Shown here: one piece after another, positions 46,429-55,164 of the stretch
Numbering within the stretch: the first letter of the stretch is position 1
How the letters are laid out: each line of letters starts with the position of its first letter
Source: Actinoplanes sichuanensis
GTDB taxonomy: Bacteria; Actinomycetota; Actinomycetes; Mycobacteriales; Micromonosporaceae
Length of the DNA: 64,000 nucleotides
NCBI RefSeq assembly: GCF_033097365.1
Contig: NZ_AP028461.1
Coordinates: 9,327,501 to 9,391,500 of the forward strand
Direction: 5' to 3'
Made by a program: the position numbers and the translations under genes
The notes under the pieces: model-generated
Told to the model about the DNA's origin: nothing
Seen by the model: the letters and a program-made list of their open reading frames with translations, nothing else
Databases searched by the model: none

Positions 46429-48495
46429 GTGGCGGACGAGAACGCCGACCGTGTCTACGTCCCCGGCGCCGAGGGTTCGACCCCGGCCCGGGACGTGGAG
46501 CCGTTCTGGGCCGACGAGCCCGAGACGCCGGTGCACGGCCGTGCCGTGCCACTGACTGATCGGGTGCCACCGGTCGGGATGGTCCAGGTCGAGCCGGGCG
46601 TGTTCCGGCCGGCCGACGGTCCGCCACTGCCACCCGGGGTGCACGTGCCCGGCCAGCGGTCCACGGATTCACCCGCCCACCCGCAGCCGTTTCCGCAGCC
46701 CGGCCCGCCGCCGGTTCCGCATTCGGGCCCGCCGCCGGTCCCGCATTCGGGCCCGCCGCCGGTCCCGGATCCGGGCCCGCAGCCGGTTCCGCAGTCCGGC
46801 CCGCCGGGCGGTTCTCAGTCCGGTCCGCCGGCCGCGCCTTTCGGGCAGCCGGAGGGGCACAGCACGGCCGACTCGCCGTGGGCGCAGCCCCTGCACCGGC
46901 CGACCCCGGCCGCGCCGCAGCCGGTCGCCTCGGAGCCGGACCGCCCGCACCAGGCGATTCCGCAGCAGGACGTCTTCACATCGCCGGTCGACCAGCGGCC
47001 CGGCGTTCCGCAGGCAGTCGACCAGCAGGGTGCTTTCCCCTCGCCGACCAGCCGACAGGGCACCCATCCGCAACCGACTGATCAGCAGGGCCCCTTCCCG
47101 CAACCGACTGGCCAGCAGAGCGCCTTTCCACAACCGGTCGACCAACGGCCGACTTTCCCGTCGCCCGGTGACCAGCGGCTCGGCGATCAGCAGCCGGTCA
47201 CTCGACCCGTTTCCGCTCAACCGTCCGTCGACCTCAGGTCGTCCGGGAACGCGACAGCCGTACCCCCGCAGGCGCAGCCCCATCCGCAACCACCGGATGC
47301 CGCCCCGGCGACGCCGCCGAACGCGCACGCCGCGCCCACCGACCGCCCGCAAGGCGCCACTGACGGCTGGCCCAACGCGCACGCCGCGCCCACCGACCGT
47401 CCGCAAGGCGCCGCTGAGAGCTGGCCGAACGCGCACGCCGCGCCCCACGATGGCGGGCAGGCCTGGCCGCAAGCGCACACGCCCGATGCCCAACAAACCG
47501 GGACAGAACAGGCGTCAGGCGGTGAGGTGGATCCGTTCCAGGAGCTGAACTGGATGGTGGACGGCACGCCGACCGCCGAGGAGTTCGCGCGGCGGCGGCT
47601 GGCCCGGCCCTCCCAGCAGAGTGCCACGATGGGTGCTCGGGCGGTGCTTCAGAAGGGCATGTTCGGGCTGGTCAAGCTGGCTCCGGGGCAGCGTGAGCTG
47701 GAGTACAAGCAGGACGTCGAGATGGTTCGCCGCAACTTCGGTGGGCTGCGGCAGGTGACCGTGGTCAACCCCAAGGGCGGTGCCGGCAAGACGGTGGCCG
47801 TTCTTCTGCTGGCGATGACATTCGGGCAGAAGCGCGGTGGATACGTCCTGGCCTGGGACAACAACGAGACCCAGGGCACCCTCGGGATGCGGGCGCAGCA
47901 GGATTTCCATGCTCGGACGGTCCGCGACATGATGCGTGATCTGCATCTCTTCCAAGGTGCGCAGGGTCGTGTCGGTGACCTGTCGCAATATGTCCGGGCC
48001 CAGGGCGAGGGCATGTTCGACGTGCTCGCCTCGGACGAATCGGCGACCGCCGGTGAGATGCTGACCGCGGCGTCGTTCGCCGAGATCCGCGATGTGGTGA
48101 GCCGGTTCTACAAGCTGATCTTCGTGGACACCGGGAACAACGTCCGCGCGGAGAACTGGCAGGCCGCGATGGACGCCACCGACCAGCTGGTGATCACCAT
48201 GTCGGCCCGTAACGACTCGGCCGAGACGGCGGCCCGGGCTCTCGACCATCTGGAGCAGAGCGGGCGCCGACGGCTCGTCCGTCAGGCGGTGACGATTGTC
48301 ACGATGCCGCCCACCCGCAAGGACATCGACCTCCAGTGGATCCAACAGCACTTCGCGGCCCGAACCAGGGCGGTGCTGGTGGCCCCGTACGAGCGGCTGA
48401 TCGACTCGGGTGAACCGATCCGCTACGGCGAACTCTCCGGCAACACGAAGGACGCCTGGCTCAAGATCGCCGCAGCGGTGGCCGACGGCCTGTGA
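46429..48495 (+). CDS. MinD/ParA-family ATPase with long proline-rich N-terminus
   Basis: This 688-aa protein has roughly 400 N-terminal residues rich in Pro/Gln/His with short repeats (PPPVPHSG, NAHAAPTDRPQGA). The C-terminal part is a P-loop ATPase with deviant Walker A PKGGAGKT and downstream WDNNETQGTLG. The layout resembles EspI-type ATPases linked to type VII secretion, but no ESX genes are nearby. It may position a membrane or secretion complex. GTG at 46429 has GGAGG about nine bases upstream. Confidence 0.82.
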   Translation: MADENADRVYVPGAEGSTPARDVEPFWADEPETPVHGRAVPLTDRVPPVGMVQVEPGVFRPADGPPLPPGVHVPGQRSTDSPAHPQPFPQPGPPPVPHSGPPPVPHSGPPPVPDPGPQPVPQSGPPGGSQSGPPAAPFGQPEGHSTADSPWAQPLHRPTPAAPQPVASEPDRPHQAIPQQDVFTSPVDQRPGVPQAVDQQGAFPSPTSRQGTHPQPTDQQGPFPQPTGQQSAFPQPVDQRPTFPSPGDQRLGDQQPVTRPVSAQPSVDLRSSGNATAVPPQAQPHPQPPDAAPATPPNAHAAPTDRPQGATDGWPNAHAAPTDRPQGAAESWPNAHAAPHDGGQAWPQAHTPDAQQTGTEQASGGEVDPFQELNWMVDGTPTAEEFARRRLARPSQQSATMGARAVLQKGMFGLVKLAPGQRELEYKQDVEMVRRNFGGLRQVTVVNPKGGAGKTVAVLLLAMTFGQKRGGYVLAWDNNETQGTLGMRAQQDFHARTVRDMMRDLHLFQGAQGRVGDLSQYVRAQGEGMFDVLASDESATAGEMLTAASFAEIRDVVSRFYKLIFVDTGNNVRAENWQAAMDATDQLVITMSARNDSAETAARALDHLEQSGRRRLVRQAVTIVTMPPTRKDIDLQWIQQHFAARTRAVLVAPYERLIDSGEPIRYGELSGNTKDAWLKIAAAVADGL

Positions 48496-48512
48496 CATCC
48501 GGCCACCCCGGC

Positions 48513-48546
48513 CGATCTTGTGAGGTTGCAGAACCTCACAAGATCG
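48513..48546. terminator. Perfect 15-bp inverted repeat between convergent genes
   Basis: The arms CGATCTTGTGAGGTT (48513-48527) and AACCTCACAAGATCG (48532-48546) have a GCAG loop. It is moderately AT-containing and lies between the MinD-like gene and the DUF3151 gene, so it is probably a bidirectional terminator. Confidence 0.75.
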
Positions 48547-48565
48547 ACGCGGGGCGGTGCGGTCG

Positions 48566-48988
48566 TCACGTCAGGGCGTCGGCGGCGGCCGGGTCGCTGT
48601 CGCGGAGGAACTGGGCGCAGCGGGCCGCCTCGTCCGCCTCGCCGATCGACGCCGCCGCCTGCGACAGGGCGTGCAGGCAGCGCAGGAAACCCTGGTTCGG
48701 CTCGTGCGCCCACGGGACCGGGCCGTGACCCTTCCAACCGTTGCGGCGCAGCGCGTCCAGACCGCGGTGGTATCCGGTACGGGCATAGGCATAAGCGGTC
48801 ACCGGCTCGTCAGCGGCCAACGCGGCGGCGGCCAGCGGCGCCCAGGCGGCGCTGTAGGCGGGGAATCTGGCGGCGACCGCCTTGAAGGCCTGCTCGGAGC
48901 CCGATGCGGCGGCTTCGGCCAGGGCCTTGTCGGCTTCGGCGTCGGCGGGCAGTCGGGTGGCGGGCGGCTCGGGAAGGAGGTTCTGCAT
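48566..48988 (-). CDS. DUF3151 protein
   Basis: This 140-aa protein beginning QNLLPEPPATRLPADAEAD matches DUF3151 of actinobacteria, with the conserved TGYHRGLDALRRNGWKGHGP and WAHEPNQGFLRCLHAL segments. It is often encoded near fructose-bisphosphate aldolase and purA, as here. Function is unknown. ATG at 48988 is chosen; a TTG four codons upstream exists. Confidence 0.9.
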   Translation of the reverse strand: MQNLLPEPPATRLPADAEADKALAEAAASGSEQAFKAVAARFPAYSAAWAPLAAAALAADEPVTAYAYARTGYHRGLDALRRNGWKGHGPVPWAHEPNQGFLRCLHALSQAAASIGEADEAARCAQFLRDSDPAAADALT

Positions 48989-49108
48989 GCCCCCATTCAA
49001 CCCGTCCGGGCCGCGTTCATTCCGCCGCCACCACGTTTAAGTTCCGGCCGGCCCCCAGGGCTGCCGAAACGGGCGTGCGACAGCTCTGGAGGCCGGCCCG
49101 GATCGTGC

Positions 49109-50098
49109 TCAGTCCCAGGCGGTGCCCAGGCGGAAGAGGCGGTCGGCGTACTCGATCTGGGTCTGCCAATCGGCTGGCCAGGCCGTCAGGCCCAGGGCCG
49201 CACCGGCGAACGCACCGGCCAGGCAGGCGATCGAGTCGGAATCGCCGGAGGAGGCGGCTCCCCGGCCGAGAACGGCGACCGGCTCGTCCGGCGAGATCAG
49301 GTAGACGTAGAGAGCGGTGGCCAGCGCCTCCTCGGCGATCCACCCGGCGCCGGTCCGCAGGCAGGGGTCGCCACTGTGATCGCTCCCGGACAGCGCAGCG
49401 GCCACCCGGTCGAGGGCGGCGGCGCACTCGTCCCAGCCCAGGGCGATGAACTCCTCGGGCGAGGTCATCGCCGGGCGGTGCCACAGCTCGCCGAGCCAGT
49501 CACCTCGATAGACCTTGCGCTGCTCGGCACAGCGTTCCCGCAATGCCGCGAGCAGGTCCGACGGTGCGAGACCACCGCGGAGCCAGAAGACGGCGTACGC
49601 CGTGAGCTCGCTGGCCGCCAGCCCGGTCGGATGCCCGTGCGTCAGTGCGGCCTGGAACTGCGCCGCCCCGGACCGCTGGTCGTCGGTGAGCCCGGGCAGC
49701 AGGCCGACCGGGGTGACCCGCATGTTCGCCCCGCACCCTTTCGACCCGGACTGGGTGGCCTGGATCCAGGGCCGTCCGTCGGCGAGGTTCCCGATCGCAC
49801 GCAGACACGTCATGCCGGGTGCCCGGTCGTTCTCCGGGCTGGCCGCCCATTCCAGGAAGCGGCGGCGCAGCACCGGTTCGAGCGCTGCGGGAGTGATCGC
49901 GCCGGCTTCGCGCAGCGATTCACCGACGGCGAGCGCCATCTGGGTGTCGTCGGTGACGAGCGCCGGCTCCCCGACGAGCTGCCGGGGACCGCCGGGACCG
50001 TACCGGGCGACGATCGTCTCGTACTCCTGGAATTCGGTCGGTTTCCCGAGCGAGTCGCCGTAGGCCAGACCGAGAAGTGAACCCGTCGCAGCACGCAT
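49109..50098 (-). CDS. ADP-ribosylglycohydrolase family protein
   Basis: This 329-aa protein of the DraG/ARH fold has GSLLGLAYGDSLGKPTE, TDDTQMALA, and DSDSIACLAGAFAGAALG, which place the metal-binding aspartates. It should cleave ADP-ribose from proteins or other acceptors; the target is unknown. ATG at 50098 has TAGAGT six bases upstream, a leaderless pattern. Divergent from the LOG-like gene. Confidence 0.92.
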   Translation of the reverse strand: MRAATGSLLGLAYGDSLGKPTEFQEYETIVARYGPGGPRQLVGEPALVTDDTQMALAVGESLREAGAITPAALEPVLRRRFLEWAASPENDRAPGMTCLRAIGNLADGRPWIQATQSGSKGCGANMRVTPVGLLPGLTDDQRSGAAQFQAALTHGHPTGLAASELTAYAVFWLRGGLAPSDLLAALRERCAEQRKVYRGDWLGELWHRPAMTSPEEFIALGWDECAAALDRVAAALSGSDHSGDPCLRTGAGWIAEEALATALYVYLISPDEPVAVLGRGAASSGDSDSIACLAGAFAGAALGLTAWPADWQTQIEYADRLFRLGTAWD

Positions 50099-50143
50099 GC
50101 GCCAACTCTAGGGAGTCGGTCAACGACTCGCTCGGTTCGAGCG

Positions 50144-50178
50144 AAGGGCGAGCAACAAAGGGCGAGCAAGGCGAGCAA
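50144..50178. repeat. Short direct repeats at the start of the LOG-like gene
   Basis: AAGGGCGAGCAA occurs at 50144 and 50158, and a shortened copy AAGGCGAGCAA at 50168, ending two bases before the ATG at 50180. The last copy may double as the ribosome-binding site. Confidence 0.6.
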
Positions 50179-50179
50179 G

Positions 50180-51376
50180 ATGGACACCATGCCCGATCCC
50201 CTGCAACCAGTACTCGGCGGGGACGCGCCCTTCGACGCGACCGCCGACGAGATCGAGACCCGAGCCGAGCTGGACGTGCACCTGGCCAAGAACACCCTGG
50301 CCGGCCTCTGCGTCCTGGGCCTGCGACTGGACCGCGACCCGCCCGATCTGACCGGGGTGGATGTGCGCGACACCATGTTCGTCGGCTGCCATCTGGCCGG
50401 TCACGAGGTGGAGTCCGACCTGATCCTGCGCGGGGCGCACGTGGTCCCGCCGTTCGACGAACGGCCCTATCCGACCCATCCGGCGCTGCTCTACACACCC
50501 GAGGATCTTTCCGCCGGCTTCGCCGACAGGGGCTTTTCCGGGATGTACGACACAGTCGTCTACCAGCATTTCGTGGCACACGGTGGCGCGGTTCCGGACA
50601 TCCGGGAGGCGCTCGCCCAGCGGTTGCACGACGCCGGGGTCGACAACGCACTCGGCAAGGCGCTCAACGAGTGGGCGACCGTGCACGGCACCCGTGGTGC
50701 GATCGGGATCATGGGCGGGCACGCGGCGCCGCGGGGCTCGGAGCCGTACCGCATGGTGGCGACCCTGGCCCGTCGCCTGGCCGCCGCCGACCGGTTGATC
50801 GTGACCGGCGGCGGGCCCGGGGTGATGGAGGCGGCCAACCTGGGCGCCTACTTCGCCTCGTTCGACGAGGCCGAGCTCGCCACCGCGATCGACCGGCTCT
50901 CGGTGGCGCCGCACTTCATGGACCACGAGCCGTACACGGCGGCCGCGCTGTCGGTCCGGGCCGCGCATCCGCTGCCCGCCCTCGACGTCGCCGGGCGGCT
51001 CCGGCACGGCGGTCTGGCTCTACCCACATGGTTGTACGGCCACGAGCCGGCCAATCTGTTCGCCGGGCAGATCGGGAAGTACTTCTCCAACGCGGTACGG
51101 GAGGACTCGATCCTGCGACTGGCCCGGGGCGGGATCGTGTTCGCGCCCGGCTGGGCCGGCACGGTGCAGGAGATCTTCCAGGCCGCGACGAAGACGTTCT
51201 ATGCCACCGACGGCCCGTCCGGGGCGTACGTGTTCCTCGGCGTGGAGCACTGGTCGCGGCTGCCGGTGACCGATCTGCTGGGGCCGTTGCTGGCCCGTTC
51301 GCCCCAGGGCGACCAGTCCGATCTGATCGTGGTCACCGACTCCCTGGACGAAGCGATGGCCGCTCTCTCGCAGTAG
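50180..51376 (+). CDS. LOG-like Rossmann-fold nucleotide-binding protein
   Basis: This 398-aa protein contains VTGGGPGVMEAANLGAYFAS, the first LOG-family motif, but the second motif PGGxGT reads APGWAGTVQE. LOG proteins split cytokinin nucleotides or similar nucleoside monophosphates. The altered second motif and the extra 160 N-terminal residues suggest a distinct subfamily of uncertain activity. ATG at 50180 (50189 is an alternative). Confidence 0.8.
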   Translation: MDTMPDPLQPVLGGDAPFDATADEIETRAELDVHLAKNTLAGLCVLGLRLDRDPPDLTGVDVRDTMFVGCHLAGHEVESDLILRGAHVVPPFDERPYPTHPALLYTPEDLSAGFADRGFSGMYDTVVYQHFVAHGGAVPDIREALAQRLHDAGVDNALGKALNEWATVHGTRGAIGIMGGHAAPRGSEPYRMVATLARRLAAADRLIVTGGGPGVMEAANLGAYFASFDEAELATAIDRLSVAPHFMDHEPYTAAALSVRAAHPLPALDVAGRLRHGGLALPTWLYGHEPANLFAGQIGKYFSNAVREDSILRLARGGIVFAPGWAGTVQEIFQAATKTFYATDGPSGAYVFLGVEHWSRLPVTDLLGPLLARSPQGDQSDLIVVTDSLDEAMAALSQ

Positions 51377-51402
51377 TGGCGCGGCTACCGCACACTGCTG
51401 CC

Positions 51403-51759
51403 ATGGAAGCCTTGTTGTTCGTCCCGGTGATCCTGGGCCTGGTCGTCGCGTTGTTCGCCGTGGTGTTCGTCGTGAAGCTGATCAGGCATAACACCAGGGC
51501 CGCCTACCACGAGGGCCGCTATGGCAAGGGCCGGTCGCGTAGTGGCGGCGCGTGGGTGGCCGGTGGCTCGACGTACCACCACTCCGACGGGAGCAGCGGC
51601 ACCTGGGACTCGTCGAGCTCGTCGGACTCGTCGTCGTCCTCCGACAGCGGGGGCAGCTGGTGGGGTGGCGGCGACAGCGGCGGTTCGTCCTGGGGCGGCG
51701 GCGACAGCGGCAGCTCGTTCTCGGGTAGTGGGGACAGCGGCGGTGGCGGCGGCTACTGA
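51403..51759 (+). CDS. Small membrane protein with Ser/Gly/Asp/Trp-rich tail
   Basis: This 118-aa protein has one N-terminal helix (LLFVPVILGLVVALFAVVFV) followed by a basic stretch and a low-complexity tail (SSSSSDSSSSSDSGGSWWGG type repeats). It is probably membrane-bound with a flexible tail. No family is recognised. It ends 4 bp before a convergent gene. Confidence 0.7.
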   Translation: MEALLFVPVILGLVVALFAVVFVVKLIRHNTRAAYHEGRYGKGRSRSGGAWVAGGSTYHHSDGSSGTWDSSSSSDSSSSSDSGGSWWGGGDSGGSSWGGGDSGSSFSGSGDSGGGGGY

Positions 51760-51763
51760 TCCG

Positions 51764-52285
51764 CTAGGCCACGTGCACACGGCGCCAATGTGCCGCCGGT
51801 AGGTCGCCTTCGGGGACGTCGGTGATGCCGTTCTCGTCCATGGCGTTGTAGATCGCGAGGCGCGCGCCGTCGAACAGGAACTCGACGGCGTGCAGCACCC
51901 GGGGCCGCCAGTCGGCCGGAGTGGTCCGCTCGATGACGTTGACCGCCCGGAGCGGCCGGCCCCGGGCGTTGCGCAGCGCGGCGTGCGGGTCGGACCGCCA
52001 GTCGAAGTGCTCGTAAAGGTCCACCGGGAGGGTCGTGTCGATCTGGTCCCAGGTGATCGCACACTCATCGAATTTACGGTGAGTGATCTCGACGCGACTG
52101 AGTCCGAAGTCGAGGATCACCGGACCGTCGGCGAACCAGCCTCGCTCGGCGACATCCCACATCAGCCGACTTGATCGCAGTTTCTTGCCGATGAGCCGCA
52201 CGAACATGTGTCGATGGGTGGCGGCGAGGGCCTCGGCATCGTGATGCCACTCGGGTTTCCAGCCCTCGATTCCGAGCACGTCCAC
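51764..52285 (-). CDS. Hypothetical protein
   Basis: This is a 173-aa soluble protein from GTG at 52285 (GTG at 52279 also open). It contains KPEWHHDAEALAATHRHMFV and WFADGPVILDFGLSRVEITH; no family is recognised. The N-terminal His cluster could bind metal. A longer frame reaches back through the aldolase terminator, so the shorter start is preferred. It lies downstream of fba on the same strand. Confidence 0.65.
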   Translation of the reverse strand: MDVLGIEGWKPEWHHDAEALAATHRHMFVRLIGKKLRSSRLMWDVAERGWFADGPVILDFGLSRVEITHRKFDECAITWDQIDTTLPVDLYEHFDWRSDPHAALRNARGRPLRAVNVIERTTPADWRPRVLHAVEFLFDGARLAIYNAMDENGITDVPEGDLPAAHWRRVHVA

Positions 52286-52348
52286 CGTCCCGCCGATCTT
52301 GATCGGTCGATGGTACCCGCGCCTCTGTGTGACCCCGCAAGACGACAA

Positions 52349-52379
52349 CGGCCGGTCCCCACGAAGGGGGCCGGCCGTC
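52349..52379 (-). terminator. Terminator after fba
   Basis: The arms ACGGCCGG (52349-52356) and CCGGCCGT (52372-52379), extended by a CCCC/GGGG pairing inside, form a stem followed on the minus strand by TTGTCGTCTTG. It begins 17 nt after the aldolase stop. Confidence 0.7.
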
Positions 52380-52396
52380 ACCGCTGGATCGAGTGC

Positions 52397-53422
<1,026 letters not shown>

Positions 53423-53620
53423 CGGGTGCGCTCCTTGCTCATTTTCACGGGCTGCGAGAGGGCAGGACCGCGCTGTCCTCCAGGACGCAAGTATTCCGCA
53501 GTTGCGGTGCGTAGTGGAAACCGCCTCGAAATCCGCACCGACGCATGCCCGTTTGCGTGGCATCGGTCCGGATTAAGTCGCACCATGGAGGCGAACACGC
53601 CGAGTGGAAGGGAGTCGAGG

Positions 53621-53773
53621 ATGACGTATCCGATGAACGAGATCGACCTTGAGACGCCCGAGGTCGACGCAGCCGAGCAGGCGACGACCGTGCCCGGCTG
53701 GCAGGACGACGCGGATGAGCAGGAGTCCGCCGAGCAGGACCGGATCGTCGAGTTCGACGACGACTACCGCTGA
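53621..53773 (+). CDS. Small acidic protein upstream of hen1
   Basis: This is a 50-aa acidic peptide (EIDLETPEVDAAEQATTVPG, EQESAEQDRIVEFDDDYR) with no Cys. ATG at 53621 has a GGAG/GAGG region upstream; ATG at 53585 would add 12 residues. It ends 41 bp before hen1, so it may be co-transcribed with the RNA-repair genes. No family is recognised. It could be a small regulator or substrate, which is speculative. Confidence 0.55.
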   Translation: MTYPMNEIDLETPEVDAAEQATTVPGWQDDADEQESAEQDRIVEFDDDYR

Positions 53774-53814
53774 ATTCGATCGCCGGAAAACGCACCCGCT
53801 GTCACGATCGACGG

Positions 53815-55164
53815 GTGCTGCTCACTCTGACGACCACCCATCGGCCCGCCACCGATCTGGGCTATCTGCTGGTCAAGCACCCCGGCAAGGTGCATTCCTT
53901 CAGCGTGCCGACGGGTACGGCGTACGTCCTCTACCCCGAGGCCGACGACGACCGCTGCACCGCCGCGCTGCTGCTGGACGTCGACCCTCGACTGTTGCGC
54001 GCGCAGCGGGACGCCTTCGAGTTGAGCCAGTACGTCAACGACCGGCCGTACGCCGCCTCCAGCCTGTTGTCGAGCGCCCTGGCCAAGGTCTTCCGGACCG
54101 CGCTGCGGGGCGCCTCGAAGGACCGCCCCGAGCTGGCCGCCGTGCCGATTCCGCTGGAGATCCGGGTGCCGGTGCTACGTGGCACGCCGGCCCTGGTGAC
54201 CCGTCTGTTCGCCCCGCTCGGTTGGTCGGTGACGGCCACGCCGATCCCGTTCGAGCCGGAGATCGGTGGCGACAGCCGTTACGTCGACCTGCGACTGACC
54301 GGCGAGGTACGGGTCGCCGACGCGCTCAACCACCTGTACGTGCTGCTTCCGGTCCTGGACGACGGCAAGCACTACTGGGTCGCCCCGGACGAGATCGAGA
54401 AGCTGCTGCGTTCCGGTGAGGGCTGGTTGGCCGCGCACCCGGAGAGGGTGCTGATCGCCCGCCGCTACCTGGCGCACCGGAAGTCCCTGGCCACGACCGC
54501 CCTCCAGCTGCTGGAGGCGGACCAGCCGGTCACCGAGGAGGAGGCCGAGCTGCCGGTGACCCGCCGGGCGCCGCTGGCCGAGCAGCGCCGGGACGCGGTG
54601 CTGGACGCTCTGGCCGAGGTGGGCGCGTCCCGGGTGCTCGACCTGGGCTGCGGCCCGGGCGCCCTGCTCGCGGCGCTGGTCAAGAACCGGGCCTTCACCG
54701 AGATCGTCGGTGCCGACGTGGCCACCCGCACGCTGGAACAGGCGGCCCGCAAACTCAAGATCGAACGACTGGGTGACCGGGTCAAGCTGATCCAGACCGC
54801 GCTCACCTACCGTGACGATCGGCTGCGCGGCTTCGACGCGGCGGTGCTGATGGAGGTCATCGAACACGTCGACCTGCCCCGGCTGCCCGCGTTGGAGACG
54901 GCCGTCTTCGGGCACGCGAAGCCCCGTTCGGTGATCGTGACCACGCCGAACGTCGAGTACAACGTGCACTACGAGGGCCTGACCGGGATGCGTCACTCGG
55001 ACCACCGCTTCGAGTGGACACGGGCCGAGTTCGCCGATTGGGCCTCGCGGGTCGCCGCGGCGCACGGCTACTCGGTCACCATCCGTGGCGTCGGTGCGGC
55101 CGACGAGACCACCGGTGCCCCGACCCAGCTCGCCCTCTTCCGGATCCTGGAGGTGTCCGCATGA
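53815..55164 (+). CDS. hen1: 3'-terminal RNA ribose 2'-O-methyltransferase Hen1
   Basis: This 449-aa protein has an N-terminal bacterial Hen1 domain (LLTLTTTHRPATDLGYLLVK, YVNDRPYAASSLLSSALAKV) and a C-terminal methyltransferase with motif I VLDLGCGPG. The metal/active site is in E347-VI-E350-H351 and the later HSDHRF block (H394, H397). It 2'-O-methylates the 3' end of cleaved RNA before Pnkp seals it, making the repaired RNA resistant to re-cleavage. The start is GTG. It overlaps pnkp by ATGA. Confidence 0.96.
   Translation: MLLTLTTTHRPATDLGYLLVKHPGKVHSFSVPTGTAYVLYPEADDDRCTAALLLDVDPRLLRAQRDAFELSQYVNDRPYAASSLLSSALAKVFRTALRGASKDRPELAAVPIPLEIRVPVLRGTPALVTRLFAPLGWSVTATPIPFEPEIGGDSRYVDLRLTGEVRVADALNHLYVLLPVLDDGKHYWVAPDEIEKLLRSGEGWLAAHPERVLIARRYLAHRKSLATTALQLLEADQPVTEEEAELPVTRRAPLAEQRRDAVLDALAEVGASRVLDLGCGPGALLAALVKNRAFTEIVGADVATRTLEQAARKLKIERLGDRVKLIQTALTYRDDRLRGFDAAVLMEVIEHVDLPRLPALETAVFGHAKPRSVIVTTPNVEYNVHYEGLTGMRHSDHRFEWTRAEFADWASRVAAAHGYSVTIRGVGAADETTGAPTQLALFRILEVSA

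Noticed and set aside
53621..53773. RiPP precursor upstream of hen1
   Set aside because: No radical SAM, cyclase or lanthipeptide enzyme is adjacent and there is no Cys/Ser-rich core.
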